Shown in pieces: positions 32,930 to 42,424 of a DNA stretch of 64,000 nt. The notes beneath the pieces were generated by a model. The model saw only the letters and a list, made by a program, of their open reading frames with translations, was not told where the DNA came from and did no database searches. This DNA is from an uncultured Acidimicrobiales bacterium (GTDB taxonomy: Bacteria; Actinomycetota; Acidimicrobiia; Acidimicrobiales; SZUA-35). How positions within the stretch are numbered: position 1 is the stretch's first letter; each line of letters starts with the position of its first letter. Position numbers and translations under genes: made by a program. The stretch lies in NCBI GenBank assembly GCA_938029215.1, contig CALHFG010000032.1, positions 1-64,000 of the forward strand. The letters are read 5' to 3'.

Positions 32930-32936
32930 CGGTTGG

Positions 32937-34088
32937 CTACGCCACGATCTGTCGGCCGATAATTTCCTTCATTATCTCGTTGGTGCCGCCATAGATCTTT
33001 TGCACACGAGCGTCCCGCCAGGCCCGCGCCACCGGATACTCCTCCATGTATCCATACCCGCCGTGAAGTTGTAGACATCGATCGGTGACGTCGCATTCGA
33101 GACGTGTGGTCCACCACTTGGCTTCGGCCGCGTCTTCGGCGGTGAGTTCGCCCGCAAGGTACGCCTCGGTTTGCCGGTCGAGGAAAACTTGCGCGATGTC
33201 GAGTTCGGTCTGCATCTCAGCCAACTCGAATTTGGTGTTCTGGAAGCCGGAGATCGGCTGGCCGAACGCGGTTCGATCCTTGACGTAGTCGACGGTCCAA
33301 CCGAATACCGCCCGGGCGTGGGCAACTGCGCTGATCGCCAGACTCAACCGCTCGCGTGGCAGATTTCGTACTAGTCCAAAGAAGCCCTCCCCCTCGTTTC
33401 CAAGGAGGTTCTCTGCGGGCACACGAACATCGCTAAAGAACAGTTCTGCGGTGTCCTGAGCATGCATTCCGATCTTCTCGAGGTTTCGGCCGCGGGTGAA
33501 ACCTTCCATACCTTCTTCCACGACGAGCAAACTCATGCCTCGGTGCTTCTGGGTGGGGTCGGTCTTGGCGGCAACGATCACCAGCGAAGAGTTGATTCCG
33601 TTGGTAATAAACGTCTTTGAACCATTGAGAATGTAGGTGTCGCCGTCTCTGATCGCGGTCGTGCCGATTCCAGCCAGATCTGAACCGGTCCCGGGCTCGG
33701 TCATAGCGATCGCGGCCATCGAGTCGCCCGAGCACATGCCCGGGAGCCAGCGGGCCTTCTGATCGTCGTTCGCCATGTCGGTGAAGTAGGGCATGCAGAT
33801 GTCGTTGTGGAGCGTGATACACATGCCGCTTGCCATGACGCCGGCTCGTTGGATCTCCTCGTTGAACACCACGTTGAAACGCCAGTCTTCTACCCCGCCG
33901 CCTCCGAAACGTTCATCGACCTCGATGCCGAGAAATCCCATGTCGCCGGCCTTCTTAAACATCTCGACGTCGACGACGCCAGCCTGTTCCCATCGGTCAG
34001 CATGCGGCACGATCTCGGCTTCGATAAACGCCCGTGCACTCTGGCGAAACTGCTCATGGTCGTCAGCAAAAAGGGTGCGCTTCAGCAT
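32937..34088 (-). CDS. Acyl-CoA dehydrogenase
   Basis: A 383-residue FAD flavoprotein for alpha,beta-desaturation of an acyl-CoA. AMTEPGTGSDLAGIGTTA and QLHGGYGYMEEYPVARAWRDARV are family signatures. The catalytic Glu is likely the one in YGGTNEIMKEIIGRQI near the C-terminus. Length is typical of short/long-chain ACADs. First gene of a leftward pair with the deiodinase-like protein. Confidence 0.93.
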   Translation of the reverse strand: MLKRTLFADDHEQFRQSARAFIEAEIVPHADRWEQAGVVDVEMFKKAGDMGFLGIEVDERFGGGGVEDWRFNVVFNEEIQRAGVMASGMCITLHNDICMPYFTDMANDDQKARWLPGMCSGDSMAAIAMTEPGTGSDLAGIGTTAIRDGDTYILNGSKTFITNGINSSLVIVAAKTDPTQKHRGMSLLVVEEGMEGFTRGRNLEKIGMHAQDTAELFFSDVRVPAENLLGNEGEGFFGLVRNLPRERLSLAISAVAHARAVFGWTVDYVKDRTAFGQPISGFQNTKFELAEMQTELDIAQVFLDRQTEAYLAGELTAEDAAEAKWWTTRLECDVTDRCLQLHGGYGYMEEYPVARAWRDARVQKIYGGTNEIMKEIIGRQIVA

Positions 34089-34205
34089 GGGGCAACAGTA
34101 TCGAACCGTGGTCGAGTTCGACGATTCTGGTCAGCCAACGCGATTTGGGGTGAATGGGGGAGTGCGCCGGGGTCGAGGCATCCAACGCCTACCATTACCC
34201 CTGCT

Positions 34206-34913
34206 ATGACTAGGCGCCGCGATTCTGCCGAGGGGTTCCTCAAGACTCCGCACGCGGCTCTTGTCCTTGCCGGTGGCAGTCAACCGACCGCACACCAATT
34301 CGACCTGCTCAAGCGGAGCGCAACCCTGCCCGTGCGGGTGATCGCCGCCGATAGCGGCGCAGACCACGCCAACGCGCTCGGTGTTGAGATCGACCTCGCG
34401 ATCGGCGACTTCGACTCGGTGTCCGATGCCACCCAGAGTTGGCTTCATCGTGGCGACTGCGAGATCCGAAGCTACCCACCCGACAAAGACCAGAGCGATC
34501 TCGAACTCGCACTCGGGGCAGCCCTGGAGACCGCGCCACAGTCGCTTTGTGTTCTGGGAATCGGTGGCGGCCGCCCCGATCATTTTCTGATGAACACCGT
34601 GATTCTTGCCGATGATCGTTGGGCGAGCGTCGACGTTGAGGCGCTTGCCGACGATTGCCTGATCACCGTTGTTCGAACCGGTGTCACCATTTATGGCGAA
34701 CCTGGCTCGGTCGTATCGATTCTGCCCATTTCCGGTCCGGCGTCGGTCAGCACAGTGGGTCTGCTGTATCCGCTCGATGCCGAAGAGTTGTCTCCCACCT
34801 CCGCCCGGGGGCTGAGCAACGTCATGGCCTACTCCGAGGCTGTCGTCAGCGTCGAGGACGGCACGGTCCTGGTCATGCAGCCAGGTCTTGGGCGGCTAGG
34901 GGTGACCGAGTGA
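34206..34913 (+). CDS. thiN: Thiamine pyrophosphokinase
   Basis: A 235-residue kinase that pyrophosphorylates thiamine to ThDP. IAADSGADHA, IGDFDSVS and PPDKDQSDLELALGAAL are the substrate and Mg-ATP motifs. ATG 34206 is chosen over a far-upstream frame start because homologous sequence begins here. Its stop overlaps the GTG of the LCP gene by 4 bases, an unexpected operon partner for a vitamin enzyme. Confidence 0.88.
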   Translation: MTRRRDSAEGFLKTPHAALVLAGGSQPTAHQFDLLKRSATLPVRVIAADSGADHANALGVEIDLAIGDFDSVSDATQSWLHRGDCEIRSYPPDKDQSDLELALGAALETAPQSLCVLGIGGGRPDHFLMNTVILADDRWASVDVEALADDCLITVVRTGVTIYGEPGSVVSILPISGPASVSTVGLLYPLDAEELSPTSARGLSNVMAYSEAVVSVEDGTVLVMQPGLGRLGVTE

Positions 34914-36430
34914 CCTCGACCCCTGAGCGCCTGTCGCGCAAAGAGCGCCGAGCGCAGAAGAAGGCGAACCGTCGTACGTGGCCACAACGGTTGGTCATTG
35001 CCGTCAACGTTCTCGGGATCTTTGCTGCTTTGACCGCCGCATATTTCATCAGGAACAGTTTTGGCCGGATCGAGTCGATCGACCGAGTCGAACTGGCCGG
35101 CAATCTGACGCCGCTTTCGGACAACGCCGAACCTGGCCAACGAGTCTTGAACGTCCTGCTGGTGGGATCGGACTCCTCAGCCGGACTCGACCCCGATGAT
35201 CCGATCAACACCGATCGGCAAGGGGAACGGAACGGCGATGTGATCATCATCGCTCATATCGACGAGCGCGATGGAACCGCCGCGCTGTTGTCGATCCCTC
35301 GCGATCTTTGGGTTCCCATCGCGGGGCGAGACCGAGAGGCAAAGATCAACAGCGCCTTTTCGGTGGGTGGCCCTGCCATGTTGATCGACACGATCGAACA
35401 GAACTTCGATATTCCCATCAACCACTACGTGAACGTGGACTTCGCGGGTTTTCAGGGCCTGGTCGATGCGCTTGGGGAAGTCAACGTTTGGTTCGAACAA
35501 CCGGCTCGTGATTGGAACACCCGAACCAACTCGTCCCAAACCGGATTCCAAATGCTCGAGCGAGGATGTCAGGCGCTCGATGGTCACACCGCTCTGGCAT
35601 ATGTGCGCTCGCGCTATTACCAGACGCAGAACGACGATGGAACGTGGGAAGGCGGCATTGCCGAGGCCAGCGACCTCAACCGAATCAAGCGGCAGCAGGA
35701 CTTCCTTCGTCAGGTTGCGGTTCAGGCGATCGCATCGGGGTCGAGAAACCCGTTCGTGTTCAACGGCCTGGTCGATGCAGCGGTGGAGCACGTGACGCTC
35801 GACCAAGAACTCAGCCCCGCCCTGCTGCTCGACATCGGCACGGCCTTCCGTGACTTCGATAGCGACAACCTGCAGGTCTACAGCCTGCCGTCTCGGTTTG
35901 ACTGGGTTGGTTCCGCCAGTGTGCTCTTCGTCGAAGAGGAACCGGCAGCCCCACTGTTTGAGCTCTACCGAGGAGCGAGCGCAAACGATCCCCGCACGGT
36001 CAATGCAGAGATTGCGTATTCGTCGGAACGAGCCTCAGAATCTGAGGCGATGCGGGCCCAGTTGTTGAGCGCCGGCTTTGCCGACGTTCCGGCCAATCCG
36101 GCCCCGTTGGAACATGCCGGTATCGAGATACGGCATGGCGCGAGCGCACGCGATGCCGCACAGGTGGTAGCGGCTTCCTTGGGCGAGCCGGCGGTACTGG
36201 TCGAGGTGTCTGGACTCCCTGGTCGCACGGTAATCGTGGCGCTGGGCTCGGGGGACGTGGCCAACGGCACACCGGGTACGACCGTGCCTCAGGATGATGG
36301 GGATTTGAAGGAAACGCCCGCCGTTTCAGTAGATCCGGATAGCGACGGTGATGTTGGGTCCGGCCAGCCGGCAGAAAATACCTCGGAGAAGCCCCAAACG
36401 GGGTTTAGTGAGGCTACTTGTGGCCGATAA
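34910..36430 (+). CDS. LCP (LytR-CpsA-Psr) cell-wall glycopolymer ligase with LytR_C domain
   Basis: A 506-residue membrane-anchored protein: basic N-terminus, one helix (about 28-48), an LCP domain (GDVIIIAHID, LLSIPRDLWVPI, INSAFSVGG, ALAYVRSR, DLNRIKRQQDFLR) and a C-terminal LytR_C-like domain ending in an acidic Ser/Thr/Pro tail. LCP enzymes attach lipid-linked polysaccharides to peptidoglycan or arabinogalactan. It precedes the nucleotide-sugar and glycosyltransferase genes, fitting that role. GTG start overlaps thiN. Confidence 0.9.
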   Translation: MTSTPERLSRKERRAQKKANRRTWPQRLVIAVNVLGIFAALTAAYFIRNSFGRIESIDRVELAGNLTPLSDNAEPGQRVLNVLLVGSDSSAGLDPDDPINTDRQGERNGDVIIIAHIDERDGTAALLSIPRDLWVPIAGRDREAKINSAFSVGGPAMLIDTIEQNFDIPINHYVNVDFAGFQGLVDALGEVNVWFEQPARDWNTRTNSSQTGFQMLERGCQALDGHTALAYVRSRYYQTQNDDGTWEGGIAEASDLNRIKRQQDFLRQVAVQAIASGSRNPFVFNGLVDAAVEHVTLDQELSPALLLDIGTAFRDFDSDNLQVYSLPSRFDWVGSASVLFVEEEPAAPLFELYRGASANDPRTVNAEIAYSSERASESEAMRAQLLSAGFADVPANPAPLEHAGIEIRHGASARDAAQVVAASLGEPAVLVEVSGLPGRTVIVALGSGDVANGTPGTTVPQDDGDLKETPAVSVDPDSDGDVGSGQPAENTSEKPQTGFSEATCGR

Positions 36431-36559
36431 GAGTTCTACGGGCGCGTAGTGGCCACGGACGGTCCCCATTTCGGGTAAGTCCGCCCACCTAAGCCCCCGT
36501 GCTCACCATCGCTAGCCTGCAAGGGTTGGCGGGAACCTTGGAACTCACGGAGAACCACA

Positions 36560-37837
36560 GTGGCAACCATTGCTGTAATCGGAACCGGATATGTAGGCCT
36601 GACAACGGGGGCTTGCTTTGCCTATCTCGGTCACGACGTCATCTGCGCGGACATTGATCCAGACAAGATTGAACGCCTCAAGAACGGTGAGATCCCGATC
36701 GTTGAAGAAGGGCTCGACCGCGTGGTCGCTGAAGCTCTGGCGTCAGGCAAGATTCGGTTTGTGCTTGGTGCCACCAATGCCAGTGAGCACGCCGAGTTTC
36801 ATTATCTGTGCGTCCCGACCCCACAGGGTGCCGACGGCTCTGCCGATCTGAGCTACCTCGAGGCTGCCGCCGCCGAAATTGGACCCACGCTGCCCAAGAA
36901 CAGTGTTGTGGTGAACAAGTCCACGGTGCCGGTTGGATCCACCGAGGTCGTCGCTCAACATCTCGATCGCCCCGACGTGAGAGTTGTTTCGAATCCAGAG
37001 TTCCTCCGGGAGGGCACTGCGGTTCAGGACTTCCTCAATCCAGATCGGGTGGTCATCGGAGCGAGCGACCAGGAAGCCGCCATCCGAGTCGCGGCTCTCT
37101 ACAGCAAGGTTCGGGCCCCGATCATGGTGACCGACCCCGTTTCCGCCGAGACAATCAAGTACGCCAGCAATGCCTTCCTGGCAACCAAGCTGAGCTTTGT
37201 CAACGCCATCGCAACCCTATGCGAGCACGTTGGCGCCGACGTCAACGACGTAACGCTCGGGATGGGCTACGACAAGCGCATTGGCAAAGAGTTCCTCAAG
37301 CCGGGACCGGGCTGGGGTGGCAGCTGTTTCCCCAAGGACGTCGCCGCACTGGCCAAGATCTCTGAGGACTATGGATACGAATTCACTCTCCTTCGTGAAG
37401 TGTTGAGCGTGAATCAAGACCAATTCCAACGCACTGCTCAGAAGGTGCTCGACGCCCTCGGTGGCGACATTCAAGAGAAGAAGGTTGCGGCCTGGGGTCT
37501 CACCTTCAAGGCGGGCACCGACGATCTGCGCGAATCGCCCGCCATTGAGGTGCTGCAGCGTCTCAGCGGCGCTGGTGCTCAGATTGTTGCCTACGACCCG
37601 GCCATCCCGACCAACATCGATCAGCTACCGCACGTCAACGTGGTGTCGGACCCTCTGGTTGCCGCCAAGGATGCTGACGTTCTTGTGGTGCTCACCGAGT
37701 GGCCCGAGTTTAAGTACGTCGATTTCGACCAGCTGGCCGATCAGATGCGGGGTCGGATCGTGGTGGACGGTCGCAATCTCCTGGATCGTTCCATCCTTAA
37801 GCGTCGTAGCTTCGACGTCATCGGCATCGGTCGCTAG
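36560..37837 (+). CDS. ugd: UDP-glucose 6-dehydrogenase
   Basis: A 425-residue NAD-dependent enzyme oxidising UDP-glucose to UDP-glucuronate. N-terminal Rossmann motif [10 protein letters not shown], active-site Cys256 in [10 protein letters not shown], and [13 protein letters not shown]. It feeds the following UDP-xylose synthase. GTG start at 36560 after GGAG. It begins a new run of genes after a 129-base gap. Confidence 0.94.
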   Translation: MATIAVIGTGYVGLTTGACFAYLGHDVICADIDPDKIERLKNGEIPIVEEGLDRVVAEALASGKIRFVLGATNASEHAEFHYLCVPTPQGADGSADLSYLEAAAAEIGPTLPKNSVVVNKSTVPVGSTEVVAQHLDRPDVRVVSNPEFLREGTAVQDFLNPDRVVIGASDQEAAIRVAALYSKVRAPIMVTDPVSAETIKYASNAFLATKLSFVNAIATLCEHVGADVNDVTLGMGYDKRIGKEFLKPGPGWGGSCFPKDVAALAKISEDYGYEFTLLREVLSVNQDQFQRTAQKVLDALGGDIQEKKVAAWGLTFKAGTDDLRESPAIEVLQRLSGAGAQIVAYDPAIPTNIDQLPHVNVVSDPLVAAKDADVLVVLTEWPEFKYVDFDQLADQMRGRIVVDGRNLLDRSILKRRSFDVIGIGR

Positions 37838-37845
37838 GACAACCT

Positions 37846-38784
37846 GTGGCTCGAATCGTCGTAACCGGTGGCGCCGGCTTTCTCGGATCCAACCTGTGTC
37901 GGGCGCTGCTCGACCGTGGCGACGAGGTTGTCTGCCTCGACAATCTGATCACCGGCTCGGAAGAGAACATTGAGGAGCTGTTCGGTGAGCCCGGGTTCTC
38001 CTTTTCAAACCAGGATGTAACCAACCACCTGTGGATTCCAGGACCCGTCGACGCCATCATGCACCTCGCGTCGCCCGCCTCACCCATCGATTTCGCGAAG
38101 ATCCCGATCCAGATCATGAAGGTCGGAAGCCTTGGCACCCACAACTGCCTGGGTCTCGCCCGAGCCAAGGGCGCCACGTTCCACATGAACTCCACGAGCG
38201 AGGTCTACGGAGATCCACTGGTCCACCCGCAACCTGAGACCTACTGGGGCAACGTCAACCCCAACGGCCCGCGAAGCATGTACGACGAAGCCAAACGCTT
38301 CTCCGAAGCCTTGACCCTGGCCTACAAGGACAAGCACGGCATCGATGTTCGAATCGTTCGGACCTTTAACACCTACGGTCCCTTAATGCGCCCCGACGAC
38401 GGCCGGGTAGTGAGCAACTTCATAACCCAGGCGCTGCAAGGGCAGCCGCTCACCGTTTACGGCGACGGCACCCAGACCCGCAGCTTCTGCTATGTCACCG
38501 ACCAAATCGAGGGTCAGCTGGCCCTGCTTGACAGCAACTACACGATGCCCGTCAACATCGGAAACGATGTCGAGTTCACCATGCTTGAGCTCGCCGAGCA
38601 CGTGGTCGATATCACGAACAGTTCCGCAGGTGTTGTTCACGAACCGCTGCCCAAAGATGACCCGATGCAGCGCAAGCCCGACCTCACCGTGGCGAACCGC
38701 GAACTCGGCTGGTCACCCAAGGTTCCTCTCCGTGAGGGTCTCGAGATGACCACCAAGTATTTTGCAGAGAAGCTCGGCCTGTAG
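37846..38784 (+). CDS. uxs: UDP-glucuronate decarboxylase (UDP-xylose synthase)
   Basis: A 312-residue short-chain dehydrogenase-like enzyme converting UDP-glucuronate to UDP-xylose. Rossmann GGAGFLGSN, catalytic Tyr146-x3-Lys150 (SMYDEAKR), [13 protein letters not shown] and RTFNTYGP are typical of UXS. The gap after ugd is 8 bases, so the two enzymes act in sequence. GTG start. Confidence 0.92.
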   Translation: MARIVVTGGAGFLGSNLCRALLDRGDEVVCLDNLITGSEENIEELFGEPGFSFSNQDVTNHLWIPGPVDAIMHLASPASPIDFAKIPIQIMKVGSLGTHNCLGLARAKGATFHMNSTSEVYGDPLVHPQPETYWGNVNPNGPRSMYDEAKRFSEALTLAYKDKHGIDVRIVRTFNTYGPLMRPDDGRVVSNFITQALQGQPLTVYGDGTQTRSFCYVTDQIEGQLALLDSNYTMPVNIGNDVEFTMLELAEHVVDITNSSAGVVHEPLPKDDPMQRKPDLTVANRELGWSPKVPLREGLEMTTKYFAEKLGL

Positions 38785-38918
38785 CGTTTCTCGGTGACTA
38801 TCGAGACCCACAGGTTCGGAGTCCGCAACGCAAATTTGAAACGGTAACCGGGAACGGAGATCTCTGAGCTCTTGAGGGGCACAACCCCGGTCTGCTCACT
38901 CCACTACGATTGGTGCTG

Positions 38919-40004
38919 ATGAGGGTCGCCGTCACCGTTGAGCAGTTCTGGCATCCGGTGCCCGGTGGCACGGCGCGGGCTACCCACAAAACGATCCGGG
39001 CGCTGCAACGTGCCGGCGGCATCGATTTCATCGGCATCGCCGCCGCTCACCCCGACGGGATGGAAGAGAGTGAGCTCACCATCCCGGTGGTGCACAGCCG
39101 TTTGAAGCGGCCCTTTCTCTACGAGAGCTGGCTCCGTCTGAACCGTCCGCGCATCCAGCCGCTGGTCGACGGGTGCGACATCATCTGGGCATCAGCCATG
39201 GTCCCACCGCCAAAGGCGGGTTCGGCCATGGTCTCGACCGTCCATGATCTGGAATTTCTCGACCACCCCGAGTGGCACACGACGCGTGGCCGCAGCTTTT
39301 TCCCTCGATCCTTTGCAGCCACAAAGAAGCGCTCCGACATCATCGTCTGTCCCTCCCAAACCGTCGCCGACCGATGCCTGCGCGCAGGCCTGTCGAGCGA
39401 TCGTGTTCGTGTTGTCCCTTGGGGTGTTTCCGCGTTCCGTGTGGACCAGGCCGAAGCCGAAGAAACCCGGGCGCACTATGAGCTACCCGAAGGGTTCGTG
39501 TTGTGGGTGGGCACGCTCGAGCCACGAAAGAACCTGGAGGGACTGGCACGGGCGATGCAAATGGTCGACGCTCCGATTGCGGTTGTGGGCCCCGACGGGT
39601 GGAACCTCAGTGCGGAAGATGAAATTCTCGCTCCGCTTGGCGACCGTTGTTTTCGACTGGGCAAGGTGCCGGATCGGGACCTTCATTGTTTGTATTCGGC
39701 GGCCTCGGTGTTCGCATTCCCCAGTCATGCGGAAGGGTTTGGCTTGCCCGTGCTTGAAGCGATGGCTCAGGGAACGCCGGTTGTGACCTCGAAGCACACT
39801 GCAACCGAGGAGGCTGCCGGAGGAGCCGCGCTTCTCGTCGATCCGAACAGTCCCGACCAAATCGCCGGCGCGATTTCATCGGTGCTCGCCGATGATGAGA
39901 TGGCGGCCAGGCTGACGGCTCAAGGTCTCGACCGTGCCCTTGAGATGAGTTGGGATGCCACCGCCAGTGGGTATGCGGCGGCGTTCTCCGACGCAATCTC
40001 CTAG
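38919..40004 (+). CDS. Group 1 (GT4) glycosyltransferase
   Basis: A 361-residue GT-B glycosyltransferase. The start MRVAVTVEQFWHP at ATG 38919 is better than three upstream alternative codons. Donor-site motifs are GTLEPRKNLEGLARA and HAEGFGLPVLEAMAQGTPVVTSKHT. Mannosyltransferase-like in style, but donor and acceptor cannot be told. 134 bases after uxs, so it may have its own promoter. Confidence 0.9.
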   Translation: MRVAVTVEQFWHPVPGGTARATHKTIRALQRAGGIDFIGIAAAHPDGMEESELTIPVVHSRLKRPFLYESWLRLNRPRIQPLVDGCDIIWASAMVPPPKAGSAMVSTVHDLEFLDHPEWHTTRGRSFFPRSFAATKKRSDIIVCPSQTVADRCLRAGLSSDRVRVVPWGVSAFRVDQAEAEETRAHYELPEGFVLWVGTLEPRKNLEGLARAMQMVDAPIAVVGPDGWNLSAEDEILAPLGDRCFRLGKVPDRDLHCLYSAASVFAFPSHAEGFGLPVLEAMAQGTPVVTSKHTATEEAAGGAALLVDPNSPDQIAGAISSVLADDEMAARLTAQGLDRALEMSWDATASGYAAAFSDAIS

Positions 40005-40008
40005 CCCG

Positions 40009-41124
40009 ATGGAAACCATTGGTGTAAATCTTCTTTGGCTTGAGCCCGGGGTCGTGGGCGGCAGCGAGGAGTACACGCTCAGCCTGCTTCGTGCGATTCA
40101 CGGCATCGATCCGCTGGACTTGGAGCTGAAGTTGTTTGCTCAACCGGGTTTGGTGGAACATCATCCTGACTTGTGTCGCCGATTTGAAGTTGTTGTTACC
40201 CCTCGGCTGCCCGGAGGTAAGGCGGGACGAATCACCGCCGAGCACACCTGGCTCACACGGCAGTCGTCTTCGCTGGCCCTCATGCATCATGCAGGCGGAG
40301 TGGTTCCCTCGGGTAGTCCATCGTCGTCCCTACTCACGATTCTGGATTTGCAACCCTTGGAGATGCCCGACAACTTTGGCGCGTTCAAGCGCAACTGGCT
40401 CGGTCAGATGATCCCGCGAAGCGCCGAACAAGCGAGCTTGATTGTGACGCCCAGCGAGTTCACGGCGGGCCGCCTGGTCGAGTTGCTGGGGGTCGATCGA
40501 AGCAAGATCCGGGTCGTACCGTTTGGTCTCGAGATGCCGACGGATCCGCGTTCGGTCGAAAGCGAACGAGCGATCGAGAATCCCCTGTTTCTGTACCCAG
40601 CGATCGCCTATCCACACAAACGCCACGTTGATCTGGTCGAAGCGTTCTCACTGCTCCGGGCCGACTACCCCGACGCCCAACTGGTGCTCACCGGCGGAGA
40701 CGGACCCCTCACCGCCGATGTGCGCAGGCAGGTCGAGCCACTGGGCGATTCGGTGAGGATGACCGGCCGCATCGACCGACACGAGCTGGACCAGTTGTAT
40801 CGAGAAGCGACGGCGGTGGTGATGCCGAGCGAGTATGAGGGCTTCGGATTGCCGGCTTTGGAAGCCATGGCAGCAGGCACACCGGTGATCGTTACTGATG
40901 CAGGGTCGCTTCCTGAGGTTGTGGGCGGCGCTGGCGTGGTAGTGCGGCCGCGGGATCCTGTCGCCCTGGCTCGAGCCATGTCTGCGGTGGCCGCACATGG
41001 CCCTACACGAGCCCGACTTCAGCAAGCGGGCCCAGAGCGAGCTGGGCAGTTTCAGTGGAAGACCGCCGGACAGGCCCTCATCGACGCCTACCGTGAAGCG
41101 CTTGACCGCATCACCCTCTTGTGA
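40009..41124 (+). CDS. Group 1 (GT4) glycosyltransferase
   Basis: A 371-residue GT-B enzyme starting METIGVNLLW, 4 bases after the preceding stop. The C-terminal half has PSEYEGFGLPALEAMAAGTPVIVTDAGSLPEVVGGAGVVV, with the E-x7-E nucleotide-sugar site. Second of three consecutive glycosyltransferases building the polymer repeat. Confidence 0.9.
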   Translation: METIGVNLLWLEPGVVGGSEEYTLSLLRAIHGIDPLDLELKLFAQPGLVEHHPDLCRRFEVVVTPRLPGGKAGRITAEHTWLTRQSSSLALMHHAGGVVPSGSPSSSLLTILDLQPLEMPDNFGAFKRNWLGQMIPRSAEQASLIVTPSEFTAGRLVELLGVDRSKIRVVPFGLEMPTDPRSVESERAIENPLFLYPAIAYPHKRHVDLVEAFSLLRADYPDAQLVLTGGDGPLTADVRRQVEPLGDSVRMTGRIDRHELDQLYREATAVVMPSEYEGFGLPALEAMAAGTPVIVTDAGSLPEVVGGAGVVVRPRDPVALARAMSAVAAHGPTRARLQQAGPERAGQFQWKTAGQALIDAYREALDRITLL

Positions 41125-41142
41125 GTTGAGCTTCCGTTAAGC

Positions 41143-42378
41143 ATGCGCATCCTCGTACTTTGCCCCCACTTTGCTCCCGATCTTCACGCTGCGACCGGCG
41201 AGGTCATGACCCAACTCGTCCACGCGTTGGCCGAGCGCGGTCACACAGTCGACGTCGTGACATCGCTTCCGTGGTATCGGGATCATGATGTGGAGCCCGA
41301 GTGGCGGGGCCGGCCGGTTCGGTCTGAGACGACTACGTTCGGGTCGATCACCCGCGTTTGGCCCTTCCCGACCGACAAGGGCAGCGTCGTGTCGAGGGCG
41401 ATGGCCTTTGCGGCCCAGACCGCTCTTTCTTTCGCTGTCGCCGTACCCAAGAAACGACCCGACGTCGTGCTCGCGATGTCGCCCCCGATCTTCTTCGGTA
41501 GTGCAGCGCGGATGCTGGCCGCCCGTTTTCGTGTGCGGTTTGTCTTCAACGTGCAGGATATCTTTCCCGACGTAGCGGTCGACCTTGGCATGTTGAAGAA
41601 CGAACGAGCCATCGCGGTCGCCAAACGTTTGGAACGCTCGTTGTATCGGTCTGCTGATGCGGTCACTGTGTTGAGCGAGGACCAGGCCGCCAACGTTCGA
41701 TCAAAGATGGATGTCTCACATGCCGATCGGGTGCACATCATCCCCAACTTTGTCGACACCACCCGCGTCACGGTCGTGGACCGAATGACTGACTATCGCC
41801 GACGCAACAACATCGGCGACGATCTCGTCATCATGTATTCGGGCAACGTGGGCTTCAGTCAGAGCTTTCACCTCATCGAGGCTGCGGCTCGCCACTTCGC
41901 TGACCGCGAGGTCGACGGACGACCGATTCGGTTCGTGATCAACGGCGAGGGTGCCGCCCGTCCGGCCGTCGAGTCGTGGTCGCGTGATCTCTCGAACGTC
42001 ACGGTGACCGACTTCGCTCCTCGAGACCAGGTATCCGATGCTCTTGGCACCGCAGATCTTCATCTGATCTTGCTCTCGGCCGGTCTTGCGAAGTCCAGCA
42101 CCCCGAGCAAACTGTATGGAATTCTGGCTGCGGGCCGGCCGGTCTTGGCGTCCATTGACCTGGGGAGCGATGCCGATCGCATCATCAGCGATGCCGAGGC
42201 TGGCATCGTGGTTCCTCCCGATGACCCTGATGCGTTCATAGAAGCACTGGAGGAGTTGGTGCGTGATCGCTCGAAACTGCAAATGCTGGGCCGAAAGGCC
42301 CACGATTACGTAGGTCGTTTGATCACTCCTGATCAGCAGGCGCAAGCATATGAGACCCTGTTTGCCCAGCTGAGTTAG
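41143..42378 (+). CDS. GT4 glycosyltransferase, WbuB/WcaI-like
   Basis: A 411-residue GT-B enzyme. The N-terminal half (HFAPDLHAATGEVMTQLVHALAERGHTVDVVTSLPWY) and VFNVQDIFPDVAVDLGML are characteristic of the WbuB/WcaI (amino- or deoxyhexose transferase) branch. The donor site TPSKLYGILAAGRPVLAS is intact. Likely adds a deoxy or acetamido sugar; inference only. Confidence 0.88.
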   Translation: MRILVLCPHFAPDLHAATGEVMTQLVHALAERGHTVDVVTSLPWYRDHDVEPEWRGRPVRSETTTFGSITRVWPFPTDKGSVVSRAMAFAAQTALSFAVAVPKKRPDVVLAMSPPIFFGSAARMLAARFRVRFVFNVQDIFPDVAVDLGMLKNERAIAVAKRLERSLYRSADAVTVLSEDQAANVRSKMDVSHADRVHIIPNFVDTTRVTVVDRMTDYRRRNNIGDDLVIMYSGNVGFSQSFHLIEAAARHFADREVDGRPIRFVINGEGAARPAVESWSRDLSNVTVTDFAPRDQVSDALGTADLHLILLSAGLAKSSTPSKLYGILAAGRPVLASIDLGSDADRIISDAEAGIVVPPDDPDAFIEALEELVRDRSKLQMLGRKAHDYVGRLITPDQQAQAYETLFAQLS

Positions 42379-42424
42379 ACTGAAGACCTCCCCCAATCGC
42401 CCGCAAACTGGAAGGCATCCCCCT

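Noticed and set aside
34147..34199. Long imperfect pairing between GGGGTGAATGG and CCATTACCCC before the thiamine kinase
   Set aside because: Contains a bulge and a 30-base loop; a TPP riboswitch was considered but none of its conserved core motifs is visible.
33807..34205. Long in-frame 5' extension of the thiamine pyrophosphokinase
   Set aside because: The extra sequence overlaps the divergent acyl-CoA dehydrogenase and its promoter and matches no kinase domain.
34655..34909. N-terminal extension of the LCP gene
   Set aside because: It would be wholly inside the thiamine kinase gene; GTG at 34910 gives a normal LCP N-terminus with a basic segment and membrane helix.
36391..36408. Possible terminator CCCCAAACGGGG near the LCP stop
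   Set aside because: Stem of only four G-C pairs, inside the coding region, with no T tract.
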